In this document: positions 17,109 through 25,910 of the stretch, one piece after another
Layout of the letters: each line of letters opens with the position of its first letter
Position numbering within the stretch: the first letter of the stretch is position 1
Source of the DNA: Selenomonas sp. AE3005
Lineage (GTDB): Bacteria; Bacillota; Negativicutes; Selenomonadales; Selenomonadaceae
Assembly (NCBI RefSeq): GCF_000686945.1
Contig: NZ_JMME01000002.1
Coordinates: 62,001-126,000, forward strand
Length of the DNA stretch: 64,000 nt
Reading direction: 5' to 3'
Program-made: the position numbers and the translations under genes
The notes under the pieces: generated by a model
What the model was told of the DNA's origin: nothing
The model's input: only the letters and a program-made list of their open reading frames with translations
Databases searched by the model: none

Positions 17109-17710
17109 AGGGGGATATAGTAAGATTGCATAGGCATAGAATGGGAATAGATGGCTCGGGCATATCTACTTTAATTTTGTTCTATGGTTGCCCTTTACGC
17201 TGCAAATATTGTGCTAACTGGTACTGCTACCAGGAAAGCACTTACAGAGAATCCTATACGTCTAAAGAACTTGCTGAACTACTTAGTTGCGATGATATTT
17301 ACTTTAAGATGACAGGTGGGGGGATAGTCTTTGGCGGTGGAGAGCCATTACTACAGGCTGAGTTCATTTTTGAAGTATGTCAGATTACCGATTGTCTATG
17401 GAAAAAGCGTGTCGAAACATCATTATATGCAAGTTGGGAGAAGATAGAATTCTTACTAGGTTTTATTGATGAATGGATTATTGATATCAAAGATGTCAAT
17501 CCGTTAATCTATAAGAATTATACGAAAAAAGAAAACGACATTGTTCTTTCAAATTTAAGACGTTTACTTTATTATGTTCCAAGAGATAAGGTTTTGATTC
17601 GAATACCATCAATCTTTGGATATAATACATCTAATGATGTAAAGAAATCGTTACAAACTATCAAAGAAATGGGATATACAAGAATAAATACGTTTGATTA
17701 TATATTATAA
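17105..17710 (+). CDS. Radical SAM protein of the pyruvate formate-lyase activase / NrdG type
   Basis: 201 residues. The cluster-binding motif is C-P-L-R-C-K-Y-C (C-x3-C-x2-C) near residue 29. The segment GGGIVFGGGEP matches the G-G-E-P SAM-binding motif of PflA-like activases. It is shorter than PflA (about 245 residues) and has no extra ferredoxin-type insert. Activases of this class generate a 5'-deoxyadenosyl radical to abstract hydrogen from a protein glycine, or modify peptides. No glycyl radical enzyme is in the window. It overlaps the FtsZ-like gene by 4 bases, so that protein or the CGGC peptide is the likeliest partner or substrate (inference). Confidence 0.85.
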   Translation: MKGDIVRLHRHRMGIDGSGISTLILFYGCPLRCKYCANWYCYQESTYRESYTSKELAELLSCDDIYFKMTGGGIVFGGGEPLLQAEFIFEVCQITDCLWKKRVETSLYASWEKIEFLLGFIDEWIIDIKDVNPLIYKNYTKKENDIVLSNLRRLLYYVPRDKVLIRIPSIFGYNTSNDVKKSLQTIKEMGYTRINTFDYIL

Positions 17711-17728
17711 TGAACGGGAGTGGGAGTT

Positions 17729-17923
17729 ATGTCAATATATTTCACCGAAGAGGAAAGCCAGTTAATAAAAGAAGGAAAGAAATTGTTTCCTGGTGAAGGC
17801 GTTGGTTTTAACTACGATGAGTGGAATAGTGTTATAGAATGGAAAAAATGGCTTATTGATAAAATCACAAAAGAAAAGGAAAGACAATCAAAGGCACAGA
17901 TTTTAAATACCATTGACAAGTGA
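17729..17923 (+). CDS. Small charged hypothetical protein in the FtsZ-like/radical SAM cluster
   Basis: 64 residues from ATG 17729 (GGGAG 6 bases upstream; an in-frame GTG at 17720 is less likely). It is rich in Lys and Glu, with a predicted helix at each end (FTEEESQLIKEGKK and an EWKKWLIDKITKEKER segment). It has no signal peptide or membrane segment, and I recognise no family. It lies 18 bases after the radical SAM gene and shares its AT-rich composition, so it is probably in the same transcript. Confidence 0.55.
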   Translation: MSIYFTEEESQLIKEGKKLFPGEGVGFNYDEWNSVIEWKKWLIDKITKEKERQSKAQILNTIDK

Positions 17924-17969
17924 AAGCACGATTAGGTTTATAATTATAGAATAGTCGAGGCGGGAAGTT

Positions 17970-18704
17970 ATGTTCAATGTAGATTATGATTTTACAATGG
18001 ATTCTCCAGGTTACTGGGATGGCTTTTGGACACGAAACGATGGCCTCGGAGCAGGTGCATGTGACCCTGATGCTTGTAGTCCTACTCTACAAAAATATCA
18101 TCAGCTAATTTGGAGTAAGCCCTTGCCAAACGGAGAATTGTTTGATTTATCTCTTGGGACTAGCGGGACATATTTGAGCTGGCGTAATATGCGTTTTGGT
18201 AGTGACTCTATATTAGCTAGTTTTCGTTACAGAGATAATAGAGATGTGATTGATGCTGTAAAGCATCATATGTCTGATTACAAATCATTCATGGAGAATT
18301 TCTTGCATAAAGCGTATACTATCGGAGGAATGATAATCTTCCCTAAGCATGCTAATAGCATGAATCAACGCAGAGGGACGGACAAGCAAATTCGTGACAG
18401 ATGGGATTTGACACTAGAATGTATCCGAAGATATTACAATGGAGAGCCAAGCCCGTTGTCAGATGTTATGTATGAAGACCGCGACTTTTATGCTTTATTT
18501 AACGATTTTAAGGGATATGTGGATTTCTTCTATCTTCAAGATTGTGTGACCAAAGATTATAAGCAAGTTTATTTTTGGTTGGGGGATGGTACCTTTACCA
18601 CCACTCCGTTACCGCGTACTGTTGATGAATATTTGGGATGGATAGCAGCGGAACTGGATTTCCTTGATAAACGCAACGCCAGAATAAAGGCAGCGCTATC
18701 TTAA
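17970..18704 (+). CDS. DUF6994-like hypothetical protein
   Basis: 244 residues. The start follows GGCGGGAAG by about 6 bases. The N-terminus (FNVDYDF) and the segments CSPTLQKYHQLIWSKPLPNG and RWDLTLECIRRYY fit what I remember as the DUF6994 family, which occurs singly in gut bacteria and has no known function. It has no signal peptide or membrane helix. It may share a transcript with the upstream cluster (46-base gap), but members of this family are found in varied contexts, so linkage to the FtsZ-like/radical SAM genes may be accidental. Confidence 0.6.
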   Translation: MFNVDYDFTMDSPGYWDGFWTRNDGLGAGACDPDACSPTLQKYHQLIWSKPLPNGELFDLSLGTSGTYLSWRNMRFGSDSILASFRYRDNRDVIDAVKHHMSDYKSFMENFLHKAYTIGGMIIFPKHANSMNQRRGTDKQIRDRWDLTLECIRRYYNGEPSPLSDVMYEDRDFYALFNDFKGYVDFFYLQDCVTKDYKQVYFWLGDGTFTTTPLPRTVDEYLGWIAAELDFLDKRNARIKAALS

Positions 18705-18904
18705 AATATGAAAAAAGTATATTCTAACTTTAGGCGTGTAATATATGAGAATGTTTTATTCTGTTTATTATAAAAATGCAATAGTACCATGAAAACTCAT
18801 TTTTAGCTAAGGTTGACATGTCAAACTTAAGTGGTCATGGAGTATAGCTGTGAAGATGGCCTAATCCAATAAGTGTTCTTTGAGCCCATCTTGGATAAAA
18901 TGTT
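18705..18904. other. AT-rich spacer without a gene
   Basis: I see no supported gene. It contains the palindrome TTGACATGTCAA (18813-18824) and a weak AAGATGG/CCATCTT pairing. It forms the 3' edge of the AT-rich island. Confidence 0.5.
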
Positions 18905-18965
18905 AAAGGCAACGGCCGTAGCGCATAAAGAAAGGTTATGTGCTACGGCCGTTGCCTTTATTATT
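18905..18965. terminator. Strong bidirectional terminator
   Basis: An 18-base perfect stem: AAAGGCAACGGCCGTAGC (18905-18922) pairs with 18942-18959, with flanking A and T runs. It separates the DUF6994-like gene from the convergent AI-2E transporter gene. Confidence 0.9.
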
Positions 18966-18996
18966 ATTGTTATTACCCTTGTGTATAACAATTAGT

Positions 18997-20049
18997 TTAT
19001 ATACGTTCTTCTTTTTTGGCCAGCCAGCGTGAGTCTAGTTCCTTTTTCTTGGTCAGTATCCTGTCCTGATAGATATCTTCAATCACCAGTTTGCAGATGA
19101 CGATGAAGGGGACGGCGAGGAACATGCCGGCGGCGTCGAGTAGTTCACCGCCCAGGATAATGCCCAGGATTATCGCGATGGGGTGCAGGTGCAGGGATTT
19201 GCCAATCAGGGTTGGATAGACAAAATTGTGATTTATCTGGGTGAGAATCAGATAAAAGCCTGCTGTCTGCAAGGCCATAAGGGGATTAACCGTGGCGGTC
19301 AGCAGTGTACCGAAAGCCGAGGCTACCGTAGGCCCCAGTACGGGAATAAATTCGCAAATGCCGGATACTACGGCAAACACCGAGGCGTAAGGCAGGTCGC
19401 GTATTGTAAAATACAGAAAGACAACGACTGCGGTGATACAGCATATTACGAGCTGGCTGCAAACGTAAATCCTCAGGGAGCTGAGAATCAAATTGAAAAG
19501 GTTAAGCACCCGGCGGTTATCGCGCTTAGGAAAAAGTCCGGCCAGATAGCGCTTGATTTCTTCGCCATCTTTTAGCAGGTAGAAGGTGACGAAGATGATG
19601 ATAACCAGGTCGATGACTTTGCTGAATAAGGAAATAAGCAAAGTCAGGGAGGATTTCAGCGCTGCCATGCTGGCGGTTTTCATTTCTGCCCAGATGTTGT
19701 CGATTTCTCCCTGCAGGAAGTCAGAATCCTGTAATAACGGGATGTTTTGGATTTGTTCCGTTATTTGGGGGAAGTCTGTGACAAAGCGGCTGAAAGTTGG
19801 GATAAAGCTCTTGGACACGAGGGCCAGGAGCAGGAGCGTCAGGCTGATGAATAACAGTAAAACAAGACCGGCCGCCAAGGCCCGGGGGATTTTGGCGGCG
19901 AGTCTGTCAACCAGGGGGAGCAGGAGCAGCTGGAGGAGCAGGGAGATAAAGATAATAAAAGCCAGCTGCGGCATGGACCAAAAGGTTGACAGCAGGATGG
20001 TAAAGGTCAGGCCAAGAAGAATGGAGGTACGGTATTTTTTTAAAACCAT
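18997..20049 (-). CDS. AI-2E family transporter (UPF0118 membrane protein)
   Basis: 350 residues with the family layout: paired N-terminal helices, a central soluble stretch (about 95-150), then a block of helices containing the conserved PVLGPTVASAFG and GxxLDAAGMFLAVP segments. Family members have been linked to autoinducer-2 export, Na+/H+ exchange and other small-molecule efflux, so the substrate is open. AAGGAG precedes the start. It lies 9 bases downstream of the M48 protease gene and shares its transcript. Confidence 0.9.
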   Translation of the reverse strand: MVLKKYRTSILLGLTFTILLSTFWSMPQLAFIIFISLLLQLLLLPLVDRLAAKIPRALAAGLVLLLFISLTLLLLALVSKSFIPTFSRFVTDFPQITEQIQNIPLLQDSDFLQGEIDNIWAEMKTASMAALKSSLTLLISLFSKVIDLVIIIFVTFYLLKDGEEIKRYLAGLFPKRDNRRVLNLFNLILSSLRIYVCSQLVICCITAVVVFLYFTIRDLPYASVFAVVSGICEFIPVLGPTVASAFGTLLTATVNPLMALQTAGFYLILTQINHNFVYPTLIGKSLHLHPIAIILGIILGGELLDAAGMFLAVPFIVICKLVIEDIYQDRILTKKKELDSRWLAKKEERI

Positions 20050-20058
20050 AACTGCTCC

Positions 20059-21132
20059 TTACTTGATTTTGTTGAGGCGTTCGGCCAGAACACTGGCGCT
20101 TTCATCATTGTTGTTGCAGGTGATGATAGGCTGCTGGCCGAGCATTACAGTGTTGCCATCGGCATAGGCGTCAGCTTTGTTGTGGCCGTTATGGTAAGCG
20201 GCAGCCAGATTGCCCATGACGAAGTAGGCCCGTTCCTTGGCACTCATATCACCGTGAGCGGCCGGGGTGCAGAAGTCCTTGGTGTTGACTTTGATAAGGC
20301 CGTCCTTGTTGGTGACATGACCGCCGCTGTACTGGTTCAGTAGTTTGGCGTAGGCATCACGGCGGTCATCGTTGGCCGGATGGTCGGACAGGAACTGCTG
20401 GAAATCGGAGGGACGGCTTTTGGACTTGTCCATAACGCGCTGCCAAACGGCGGCACAGGCCCCCGGATTGTAATTGGTGTGGGTAATGTAGCTGAAGGCC
20501 AGTTTGTCGGCTTCGCGTTCCATGGGCTTAGTGATGTGGCGGTTGTTGACGACATTGGCCATGATGACGCCGAGCTGGGAACCGGTAGCGGCACCGAGAA
20601 TCTGCATATTCAGCGACTGACGGGCACCTTTGGCCGGGTGGTCTTTCTGGCCGTGGCCCATTTCGTGGCCCAGCACCACGGCGATTTCGTCTTCATTGGT
20701 CAGCATTTTGTAAAGGCCGGTATTGACGCTGAGGTTGTGCCCCAGGGTGCAGAATGCGTTGAAGCTGCCCTGATTGTTGATGAAGTAGTTGTACGGTTTA
20801 TCGTAAATGGAGGGGTCCACAGCACCAATGGCGGAGGTCAGGTTGGACATGATTCTGTCGAGCTGTTCATTCAGATAGGCGTCGTTGTTGACACCGTACT
20901 CGGCCTGCATCTGCTGGAACAGCTGCTGACGTCCCTGTGGGTCGTTGTTGTATCTTTTGATGGTGCTGTCCAGCTGGGAGTGGGCGGCAGCCCCGGAGAT
21001 GATAGCGCCGATAATGCTGGCGGTACTGGCCTCGGCAGTCGGAGCTGCGCTGGGAATATAAGCCAGCGGTAGTGACAGGCAGACCGCGGTAAGACCAGTG
21101 ATGACTTTGCGAGTGAGTTTTTTACTATCCAT
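20059..21132 (-). CDS. Exported M48-family zinc metalloprotease
   Basis: 357 residues with a signal peptide cleaved near residue 36 (TAEAS). The zinc motif H156-E-M-G-H160 sits in GHEMGHGQKDH, and the downstream EREADKLAF segment (printed as MEREADKLAF) provides the third ligand Glu. This matches the LoiP/BepA-like periplasmic M48 proteases that act in envelope protein quality control. The C-terminal ~100 residues are family-specific. AGGAGG precedes ATG, and a TATAAT lies about 45 bases upstream on the minus strand. It is first in an operon with the AI-2E transporter. Confidence 0.92.
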   Translation of the reverse strand: MDSKKLTRKVITGLTAVCLSLPLAYIPSAAPTAEASTASIIGAIISGAAAHSQLDSTIKRYNNDPQGRQQLFQQMQAEYGVNNDAYLNEQLDRIMSNLTSAIGAVDPSIYDKPYNYFINNQGSFNAFCTLGHNLSVNTGLYKMLTNEDEIAVVLGHEMGHGQKDHPAKGARQSLNMQILGAATGSQLGVIMANVVNNRHITKPMEREADKLAFSYITHTNYNPGACAAVWQRVMDKSKSRPSDFQQFLSDHPANDDRRDAYAKLLNQYSGGHVTNKDGLIKVNTKDFCTPAAHGDMSAKERAYFVMGNLAAAYHNGHNKADAYADGNTVMLGQQPIITCNNNDESASVLAERLNKIK

Positions 21133-21273
21133 GATAACGATTCCTCCTGTGTTGTGAATATTTTCTATAAATATTATAGCGAAAAAAAGCAGAAATGTGG
21201 TGATTTTTTCTTAACTTTAATGAGATTTTAATCGATGTACTAAGAGGGACGTGAATAGCAAGGAGGCATGACG

Positions 21274-22296
21274 ATGAAGGAAAAAGTATGGCGTACCTGC
21301 CGGCTGATGATAAATGGCCTGGCGCATAAGGTACAATTCAATCAGGCAACGATAGACAATCTGTTTATTCCTTTTTTGCGGCGGATGAGCAAGACACAGA
21401 AAAAGCTGGGGCGGCGCATGATAATATTTATGGCGGCACCGCCGGGCGTAGGCAAGTCAACTCTCGCGCTGTTTTTGGAAAGGCTGTCCAATACCGATGA
21501 GGAAATCGTACCGGTGCAGGCCTTGGGACTGGACGGGTTTCACTATCCCAACAGTTATCTGACCACGCATAGCCTTAACCGCGACGGGAAAAATATTCCG
21601 CTGAGTTCCATTAAAGGCAGTCCCGAAACGTTTGCGGTGGATAAACTTATCGGCAAGCTGACGGATGTACGGCAGGGCGATATCCGCTGGCCGGTTTATG
21701 ACAGGACCATTCATGATGTCATAGATAATATGGTGACGGTGAGACGTCCTATTGTTATACTGGAGGGGAAATGGCTGCTCTTAGGGGAGGAGCAATGGCA
21801 AAATGTCCGCAGTTTTGCCGATTACACCTTATTTGTGACGGCTGACCCTGTTGACCTGAAAAATAGGCTGATACAGCGGAAAATAGCCGGCGGCAGCACG
21901 CTGGAGGCAGCAAAACGATTTTATCAGCAGACTGATAAGATAAATGTGGAGCGCTGCCTGAAAAAATCCTGGCCGGCCGAGGAAACATGGCAGATGCTGG
22001 CAGATGGTGATTACCAGCTGAAAAATAAGGTAATGCCCACCAGGATAGTGGACAGGGAGGCCCTCTGGCAAAAGCCGGATGTACGGGTGAAAAATCCCAT
22101 TTTGGGCGGCCTCAATCAGCGCAATGGTGAAGGCGGTGTCGTCCAGCCCCTGTATGATGAGGGCTATTCCCATGGCCTGTCGATGGCCCGTAAAGCCATT
22201 CTGAGAAAACTTTACGAGAGTGGGACGATGAGCAGCAAGGCGATATTGGATACATTCCAGTTAAGTGCCGAAGAGTTTCGGGAGATAATGAAATAA
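21274..22296 (+). CDS. P-loop nucleoside/sugar kinase-like protein (uridine kinase superfamily)
   Basis: 340 residues from ATG 21274, preferred over ATG 21268 because AAGGAGG ends only 1 base before the latter. The Walker A motif is PPGVGKST (56-63), and a LGLDGFHYPN segment resembles the substrate-binding region of the PRK09270/FrcK-type kinases related to uridine and pantothenate kinases. The substrate is not determinable here. It is divergent from the M48 protease gene and followed by a terminator, so it forms a single unit. The extra C-terminal ~90 residues, past the kinase core, look helical and may be regulatory. Confidence 0.75.
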   Translation: MKEKVWRTCRLMINGLAHKVQFNQATIDNLFIPFLRRMSKTQKKLGRRMIIFMAAPPGVGKSTLALFLERLSNTDEEIVPVQALGLDGFHYPNSYLTTHSLNRDGKNIPLSSIKGSPETFAVDKLIGKLTDVRQGDIRWPVYDRTIHDVIDNMVTVRRPIVILEGKWLLLGEEQWQNVRSFADYTLFVTADPVDLKNRLIQRKIAGGSTLEAAKRFYQQTDKINVERCLKKSWPAEETWQMLADGDYQLKNKVMPTRIVDREALWQKPDVRVKNPILGGLNQRNGEGGVVQPLYDEGYSHGLSMARKAILRKLYESGTMSSKAILDTFQLSAEEFREIMK

Positions 22297-22346
22297 AAAA
22301 CAGGCAGGAGCCGTGATGCAGCGGCACCTGCCTGTAGTGTTTTTAC
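22297..22346. terminator. Bidirectional terminator
   Basis: CAGGCAGG (22301-22308) pairs with CCTGCCTG (22327-22334), with an inner CCG/CGG helix, then GTTTTTAC. Convergent genes flank it. Confidence 0.8.
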
Positions 22347-22633
22347 TTAACTTTGCTGGAGAAGAGATAGACTAAAATCGTCAGTACGATACCGCCAATA
22401 CCCCATTCAACACCTTTTTCCATAAAGGCATAGCCGGTCGCGGCAAGGCAGAACAGCACGGCCCAGAAGGTCTGCTTGGCATTTTCTTTGCGGAAGGCGA
22501 AGGTTTTGTAGTCCACGCCGGTGAGCTTTTGAAAGCATTCGGGGCAGATAATCCGCTGGCCGCCATCTTCCGTTTTATTTACGAGTGCCTCTTTCTCCGG
22601 CAAATCACGCTGGCACTCAGAGCATTTTAACAT
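22343..22633 (-). CDS. Small zinc-ribbon membrane protein
   Basis: 96 residues. The N-terminal half has two C-x2-C pairs (MLKCSEC and IICPEC) that should bind zinc. The C-terminal half has two hydrophobic helices (FWAVLFCLAATGYAF and GIGGIVLTILVYLF). The start has GGGGGT 7-8 bases upstream. The family is unknown to me. It converges on the kinase gene and is divergent from rny. The layout suggests a membrane-anchored cytoplasmic metal-binding knuckle, with no assignable role. Confidence 0.7.
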   Translation of the reverse strand: MLKCSECQRDLPEKEALVNKTEDGGQRIICPECFQKLTGVDYKTFAFRKENAKQTFWAVLFCLAATGYAFMEKGVEWGIGGIVLTILVYLFSSKVK

Positions 22634-22711
22634 ATAATTACCCCCAAAATAATGTCCAAAATAAATACCTTATCCATTTTACTTCATTTGGTTGGTTTTG
22701 GCTAGGTTTTC

Positions 22712-22740
22712 TTGACACTCATAGGGAAAAACATTAAAAT
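22712..22740 (+). promoter_or_regulatory. Sigma-A promoter of the rny operon
   Basis: TTGACA (22712-22717), a 17-base spacer and TAAAAT (22735-22740). The leader is about 60 bases long. Confidence 0.8.
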
Positions 22741-22806
22741 AGTAAGGTATAGTTAATGAACTATCAAGGAAAAAATAATGCATAACAGCAAATAAGAAAC
22801 AAGGGG

Positions 22807-24354
22807 GTGAGTATTATCGTTATCGAAATAGTAGTAGCGGTAATAGTTGCAGCAATCATCGGTGCTGGTGTGGGTTACACCATGCGGAAACGCACGGCTG
22901 AAGTACAGATAGGCTCCGCTGAAGAAGAAGCAAAACGCATTGTAGCGGATGCACAAGAAAAAGGCGAGACGAAGAAGAAAGAGGCACTCTTAGAGGCGAA
23001 GGAGGAAATCCATCGTCAGCGTCAGGAAATCGAACGGGAGACGAAGGAGCGCCGCAGCGAACTTCAGCGTCAAGAACGCCGGGTAGTGCAAAAAGAAGAA
23101 AATCTTGACCGCAAGCTGGATTCTCTGGAAAAGAAAGAGGAAAGCCTTTCCCGTAAGGAATCGCGCCTCGATAAGACGCAGCAGGCGATAGATGAGATTC
23201 ACGAGCAGCAGAAAGCCGAGTTAGAACGAATTTCCAGTCTGACGACGGAAGAGGCTCGGACAATGCTCATGGCCGAGGCTGAGGAAGAACTTAAGCACGA
23301 AAAGGCCATGAAAATCAAGGAATACGAGCAGCAGATTAAGGACGAGTCCGACAAAAAGGCCCGGGATATCTTAAGCCAGGCTATTCAGCGCTGCGCAGCT
23401 GACCATGTGGCAGAAACCACGGTTTCTGTAGTGGCTCTGCCCAACGATGAAATGAAGGGCCGTATCATTGGCCGTGAAGGCCGTAATATCCGCACGCTTG
23501 AAACCATGACCGGCATTGACCTCATCATCGATGATACACCAGAGGCAGTTATTCTGTCCGGCTTTGACCCGGTACGCCGGGAAACGGCTAGAATTGCGCT
23601 CGAAAAGCTGATTCAGGACGGCCGTATTCATCCGGCCCGTATTGAGGAAATGGTCGAAAAGGCCAAGCGGGAAGTGGATATGCGTATCAAGGAGGCCGGC
23701 GAACAGGCAACCTTCGATACCGGTGTACATGGTATCCATCCTGAACTGATTAAACTGCTCGGACGTCTGCGTTACCGTACTAGTTACGGACAGAATGTCC
23801 TCAATCATTCCATCGAGGTAGCTCATCTGGCCGGTGTTATGGCATCGGAGCTGGGCTGTGATGTGACTCTGGCCAAGCGCGGAGGTCTGCTCCACGATAT
23901 CGGTAAGTCCATCGACCATGAAGTGGAAGGTTCCCATACCACTATCGGTGCAGATATTGCCCGTAAATTCCGGGAGTCCAAGGACGTTATCAACTGTATT
24001 GCCTCACATCATGGTGATGTGGAAGCAACCAGTGTGGAAGCTGTCCTGGTGGCCGCAGCTGATGCCGTATCGGCAGCCAGACCTGGGGCCCGCCGCGAAA
24101 GCCTGGAATCCTATCTCAAGCGTCTTAAGCGCTTGGAAGAAATCGCCGAGTCCTACGAAGGCGTGGAACGCTGCTTTGCCATTCAGGCAGGCCGTGAAAT
24201 CCGCGTGATGGTTAAACCGGACAAGGTGGACGATGCTGAGGCTGTGGCTTTGGCACATGACATTGTCAAGAAAATCGAGGACGAGCTGGAATATCCCGGT
24301 CAGATTAAGGCCACGGTTATTCGCGAAACCCGCGTCGTCGATTATGCAAAATAA
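22807..24354 (+). CDS. rny: Ribonuclease Y
   Basis: About 515 residues with the standard order: N-terminal membrane helix (residues 1-20), long charged coiled coil (about 30-200), KH domain ([15 protein letters not shown] near 219), HD domain with the HSIEVAHL and LLHDIGK motifs, and a C-terminal domain. RNase Y is the membrane-bound endoribonuclease that starts mRNA decay in many Firmicutes. The start is uncertain: AAGGGGGTGA (22801-22810) is a near-perfect Shine-Dalgarno that overlaps the GTG at 22807, so initiation may be at ATT 22813 or ATC 22816. It heads an operon with an unknown gene and ymdB, as in other Firmicutes. Confidence 0.97.
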   Translation: MSIIVIEIVVAVIVAAIIGAGVGYTMRKRTAEVQIGSAEEEAKRIVADAQEKGETKKKEALLEAKEEIHRQRQEIERETKERRSELQRQERRVVQKEENLDRKLDSLEKKEESLSRKESRLDKTQQAIDEIHEQQKAELERISSLTTEEARTMLMAEAEEELKHEKAMKIKEYEQQIKDESDKKARDILSQAIQRCAADHVAETTVSVVALPNDEMKGRIIGREGRNIRTLETMTGIDLIIDDTPEAVILSGFDPVRRETARIALEKLIQDGRIHPARIEEMVEKAKREVDMRIKEAGEQATFDTGVHGIHPELIKLLGRLRYRTSYGQNVLNHSIEVAHLAGVMASELGCDVTLAKRGGLLHDIGKSIDHEVEGSHTTIGADIARKFRESKDVINCIASHHGDVEATSVEAVLVAAADAVSAARPGARRESLESYLKRLKRLEEIAESYEGVERCFAIQAGREIRVMVKPDKVDDAEAVALAHDIVKKIEDELEYPGQIKATVIRETRVVDYAK

Positions 24355-24430
24355 AGCAATTTACGCATGACAGTTAGGAGGGTGTAGGGCGTGAGCCTTG
24401 CGCCCTCTTAATCTATTGAGAGGAAAAATG

Positions 24431-24976
24431 ATGTTTGGGTTTAAACAAAATGGCAAAGCTGATAATGGCCGTAATCAGGCCAGTATCGGTGTGCAGCTGA
24501 TAGCCTCCCTGCTTGTCTGCTATCCGGAAATATATACGGTGACTTACGAGCCCAAGGATACGGAAATAATACTGGACTTTGTCGTAAAGGGGAGCCCTGC
24601 CAGCCATGAGGAAATGGAAGAATTTGCCAGGCTGCTGGATGAGAGTGTGCAGACCTATCACGCTTTACATGGCGGTGAACCTGTTTGGCTGGCGATTGAT
24701 GCCGACGTACAAGGTCAGCGGATGGTGGTGCATGTCAAGCGGCAGCTGAGCACTATGCTGCGTGGCGAACTTGATTTGCTGACACAGTTGTTCCGCGATA
24801 AGTTCGGGGATAACCTGCAGGCTGATGGGCATAATGTGGACGTGCTGGAGCCGGAGTTTTCCTCCCTGCAGAGCAATCTGCTGGACCAAATGCTGGACAC
24901 AGCGCAGGAACAGCGCATTAAGGAACGCATGATAGGTATGCGTGATAAGGATAAGGTACTGGTTTATAATCGCTGA
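24431..24976 (+). CDS. Conserved hypothetical protein between rny and ymdB
   Basis: 181 residues from ATG 24431, with GAGAGG 7 bases upstream (ATG 24428 is also possible). It is a soluble mixed alpha/beta protein without signal peptide or motif I can name. Its segments alternate short strands (TYEPKDTEIILDFVV and MVVHVK) with helices. It sits 76 bases after rny and 12 bases before ymdB, so it is probably co-transcribed and may take part in RNA turnover or in YmdB signalling (inference from position only). Confidence 0.7.
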   Translation: MFGFKQNGKADNGRNQASIGVQLIASLLVCYPEIYTVTYEPKDTEIILDFVVKGSPASHEEMEEFARLLDESVQTYHALHGGEPVWLAIDADVQGQRMVVHVKRQLSTMLRGELDLLTQLFRDKFGDNLQADGHNVDVLEPEFSSLQSNLLDQMLDTAQEQRIKERMIGMRDKDKVLVYNR

Positions 24977-24988
24977 GAGGAGAACGAT

Positions 24989-25768
24989 ATGCGGATAATG
25001 CTGACTGGTGATGTGGTAGGCAAACCGGGGCGCAAGGCTTTTGCCCAATATACGCCACGGCTGCGCCAGGAAAAAAACATCGACGTGGTCATTGTCAATG
25101 GGGAAAATTCTGCCGGCGGCAAGGGCTATACGCGCAAGTCTTTGGATGGTCTGTATCATGGCGGCGCTGATATCATCACTTCGGGAAATCACGTCTGGGA
25201 TAAGAAGGATGTGCTGGAATTTATCGATAGCGAACCTTTTCTCATTCGTCCGGCCAACTATCCCGAAGGAACGCCGGGGAAGGGCTATTGTATCTATCCC
25301 TTTAAGGCGAAAAACATCGGCGTGATAAATCTTTCCGGCCGGGCTTTTATGCCGGCGCTGGATTGTCCCTTCCAAAAGATTGAGGACATTCTGCACGAGA
25401 TTAAACAGGAATGCGATATTATCTTCCTGGATTTTCATGCAGAAACCACATCGGAAAAAATGGCGATGGGCTGGTATCTTGACGGCCGGGTAAATGGTGT
25501 CGTGGGCACGCATACCCATATTCAGACGGCTGATGAACGTGTTTTGCCGCAGGGTACGGCGTATATCACGGACTTGGGCATGGTCGGCCCGTGGAATTCT
25601 ATTTTGGGCGTCAAGACGGAAATCATTCTGCAGAAATTCACGACAGCTATGCCCTGCCGTTTTGACCTGGAAGAAAGCGGCCCCATGGTCTATTCGGCGC
25701 TGATTGTCGATATTGACGATGCGACGAATCGCACAACGGGTGTGGAACGCATTATGATAACAGAATAA
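24989..25768 (+). CDS. ymdB: YmdB-type metallophosphoesterase (TIGR00282)
   Basis: 259 residues, the usual size. Metal-binding motifs of the calcineurin-like fold are present: GDVVG at the start, NGENSAGG, SGNHVWD, DFHAE and GTHTHIQT. YmdB proteins hydrolyse 2',3'-cyclic nucleotides and influence biofilm and late-stage adaptation in Bacillus. GAGAGGAG precedes ATG. It is third in the rny operon, the conserved Firmicute arrangement. Confidence 0.95.
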   Translation: MRIMLTGDVVGKPGRKAFAQYTPRLRQEKNIDVVIVNGENSAGGKGYTRKSLDGLYHGGADIITSGNHVWDKKDVLEFIDSEPFLIRPANYPEGTPGKGYCIYPFKAKNIGVINLSGRAFMPALDCPFQKIEDILHEIKQECDIIFLDFHAETTSEKMAMGWYLDGRVNGVVGTHTHIQTADERVLPQGTAYITDLGMVGPWNSILGVKTEIILQKFTTAMPCRFDLEESGPMVYSALIVDIDDATNRTTGVERIMITE

Positions 25769-25798
25769 AGCAAATAACCATAAAGATTTTTTCATGAG

Positions 25799-25841
25799 GC
25801 AGGAATTTTTCCTTGTACGCAGAATAATAAGTTAGTATCAA
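25799..25841 (+). promoter_or_regulatory. Overlapping sigma-H-like and sigma-A-like promoters of spoVS
   Basis: GCAGGAATT (25799-25807), 11 bases, GCAGAATAA (25819-25827) fits the Bacillus sigma-H pattern. TTGTAC (25813-25818), 17 bases, TATCAA (25836-25841) is an alternative sigma-A promoter. Which one is used is unknown. Confidence 0.45.
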
Positions 25842-25910
25842 ATAGGTGTTGTTATAGGAAAATCGTAGACAATGTTGCAGTTTTGTTGCAAGAGAGGACG
25901 TGTGCTAATC

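Noticed and set aside
17913-17944. TTGACA and TATAAT before the DUF6994-like gene
   Set aside because: The spacing is 20 bases, too long for a normal sigma-A promoter. The -35 also lies inside the upstream gene. Not listed as a promoter.
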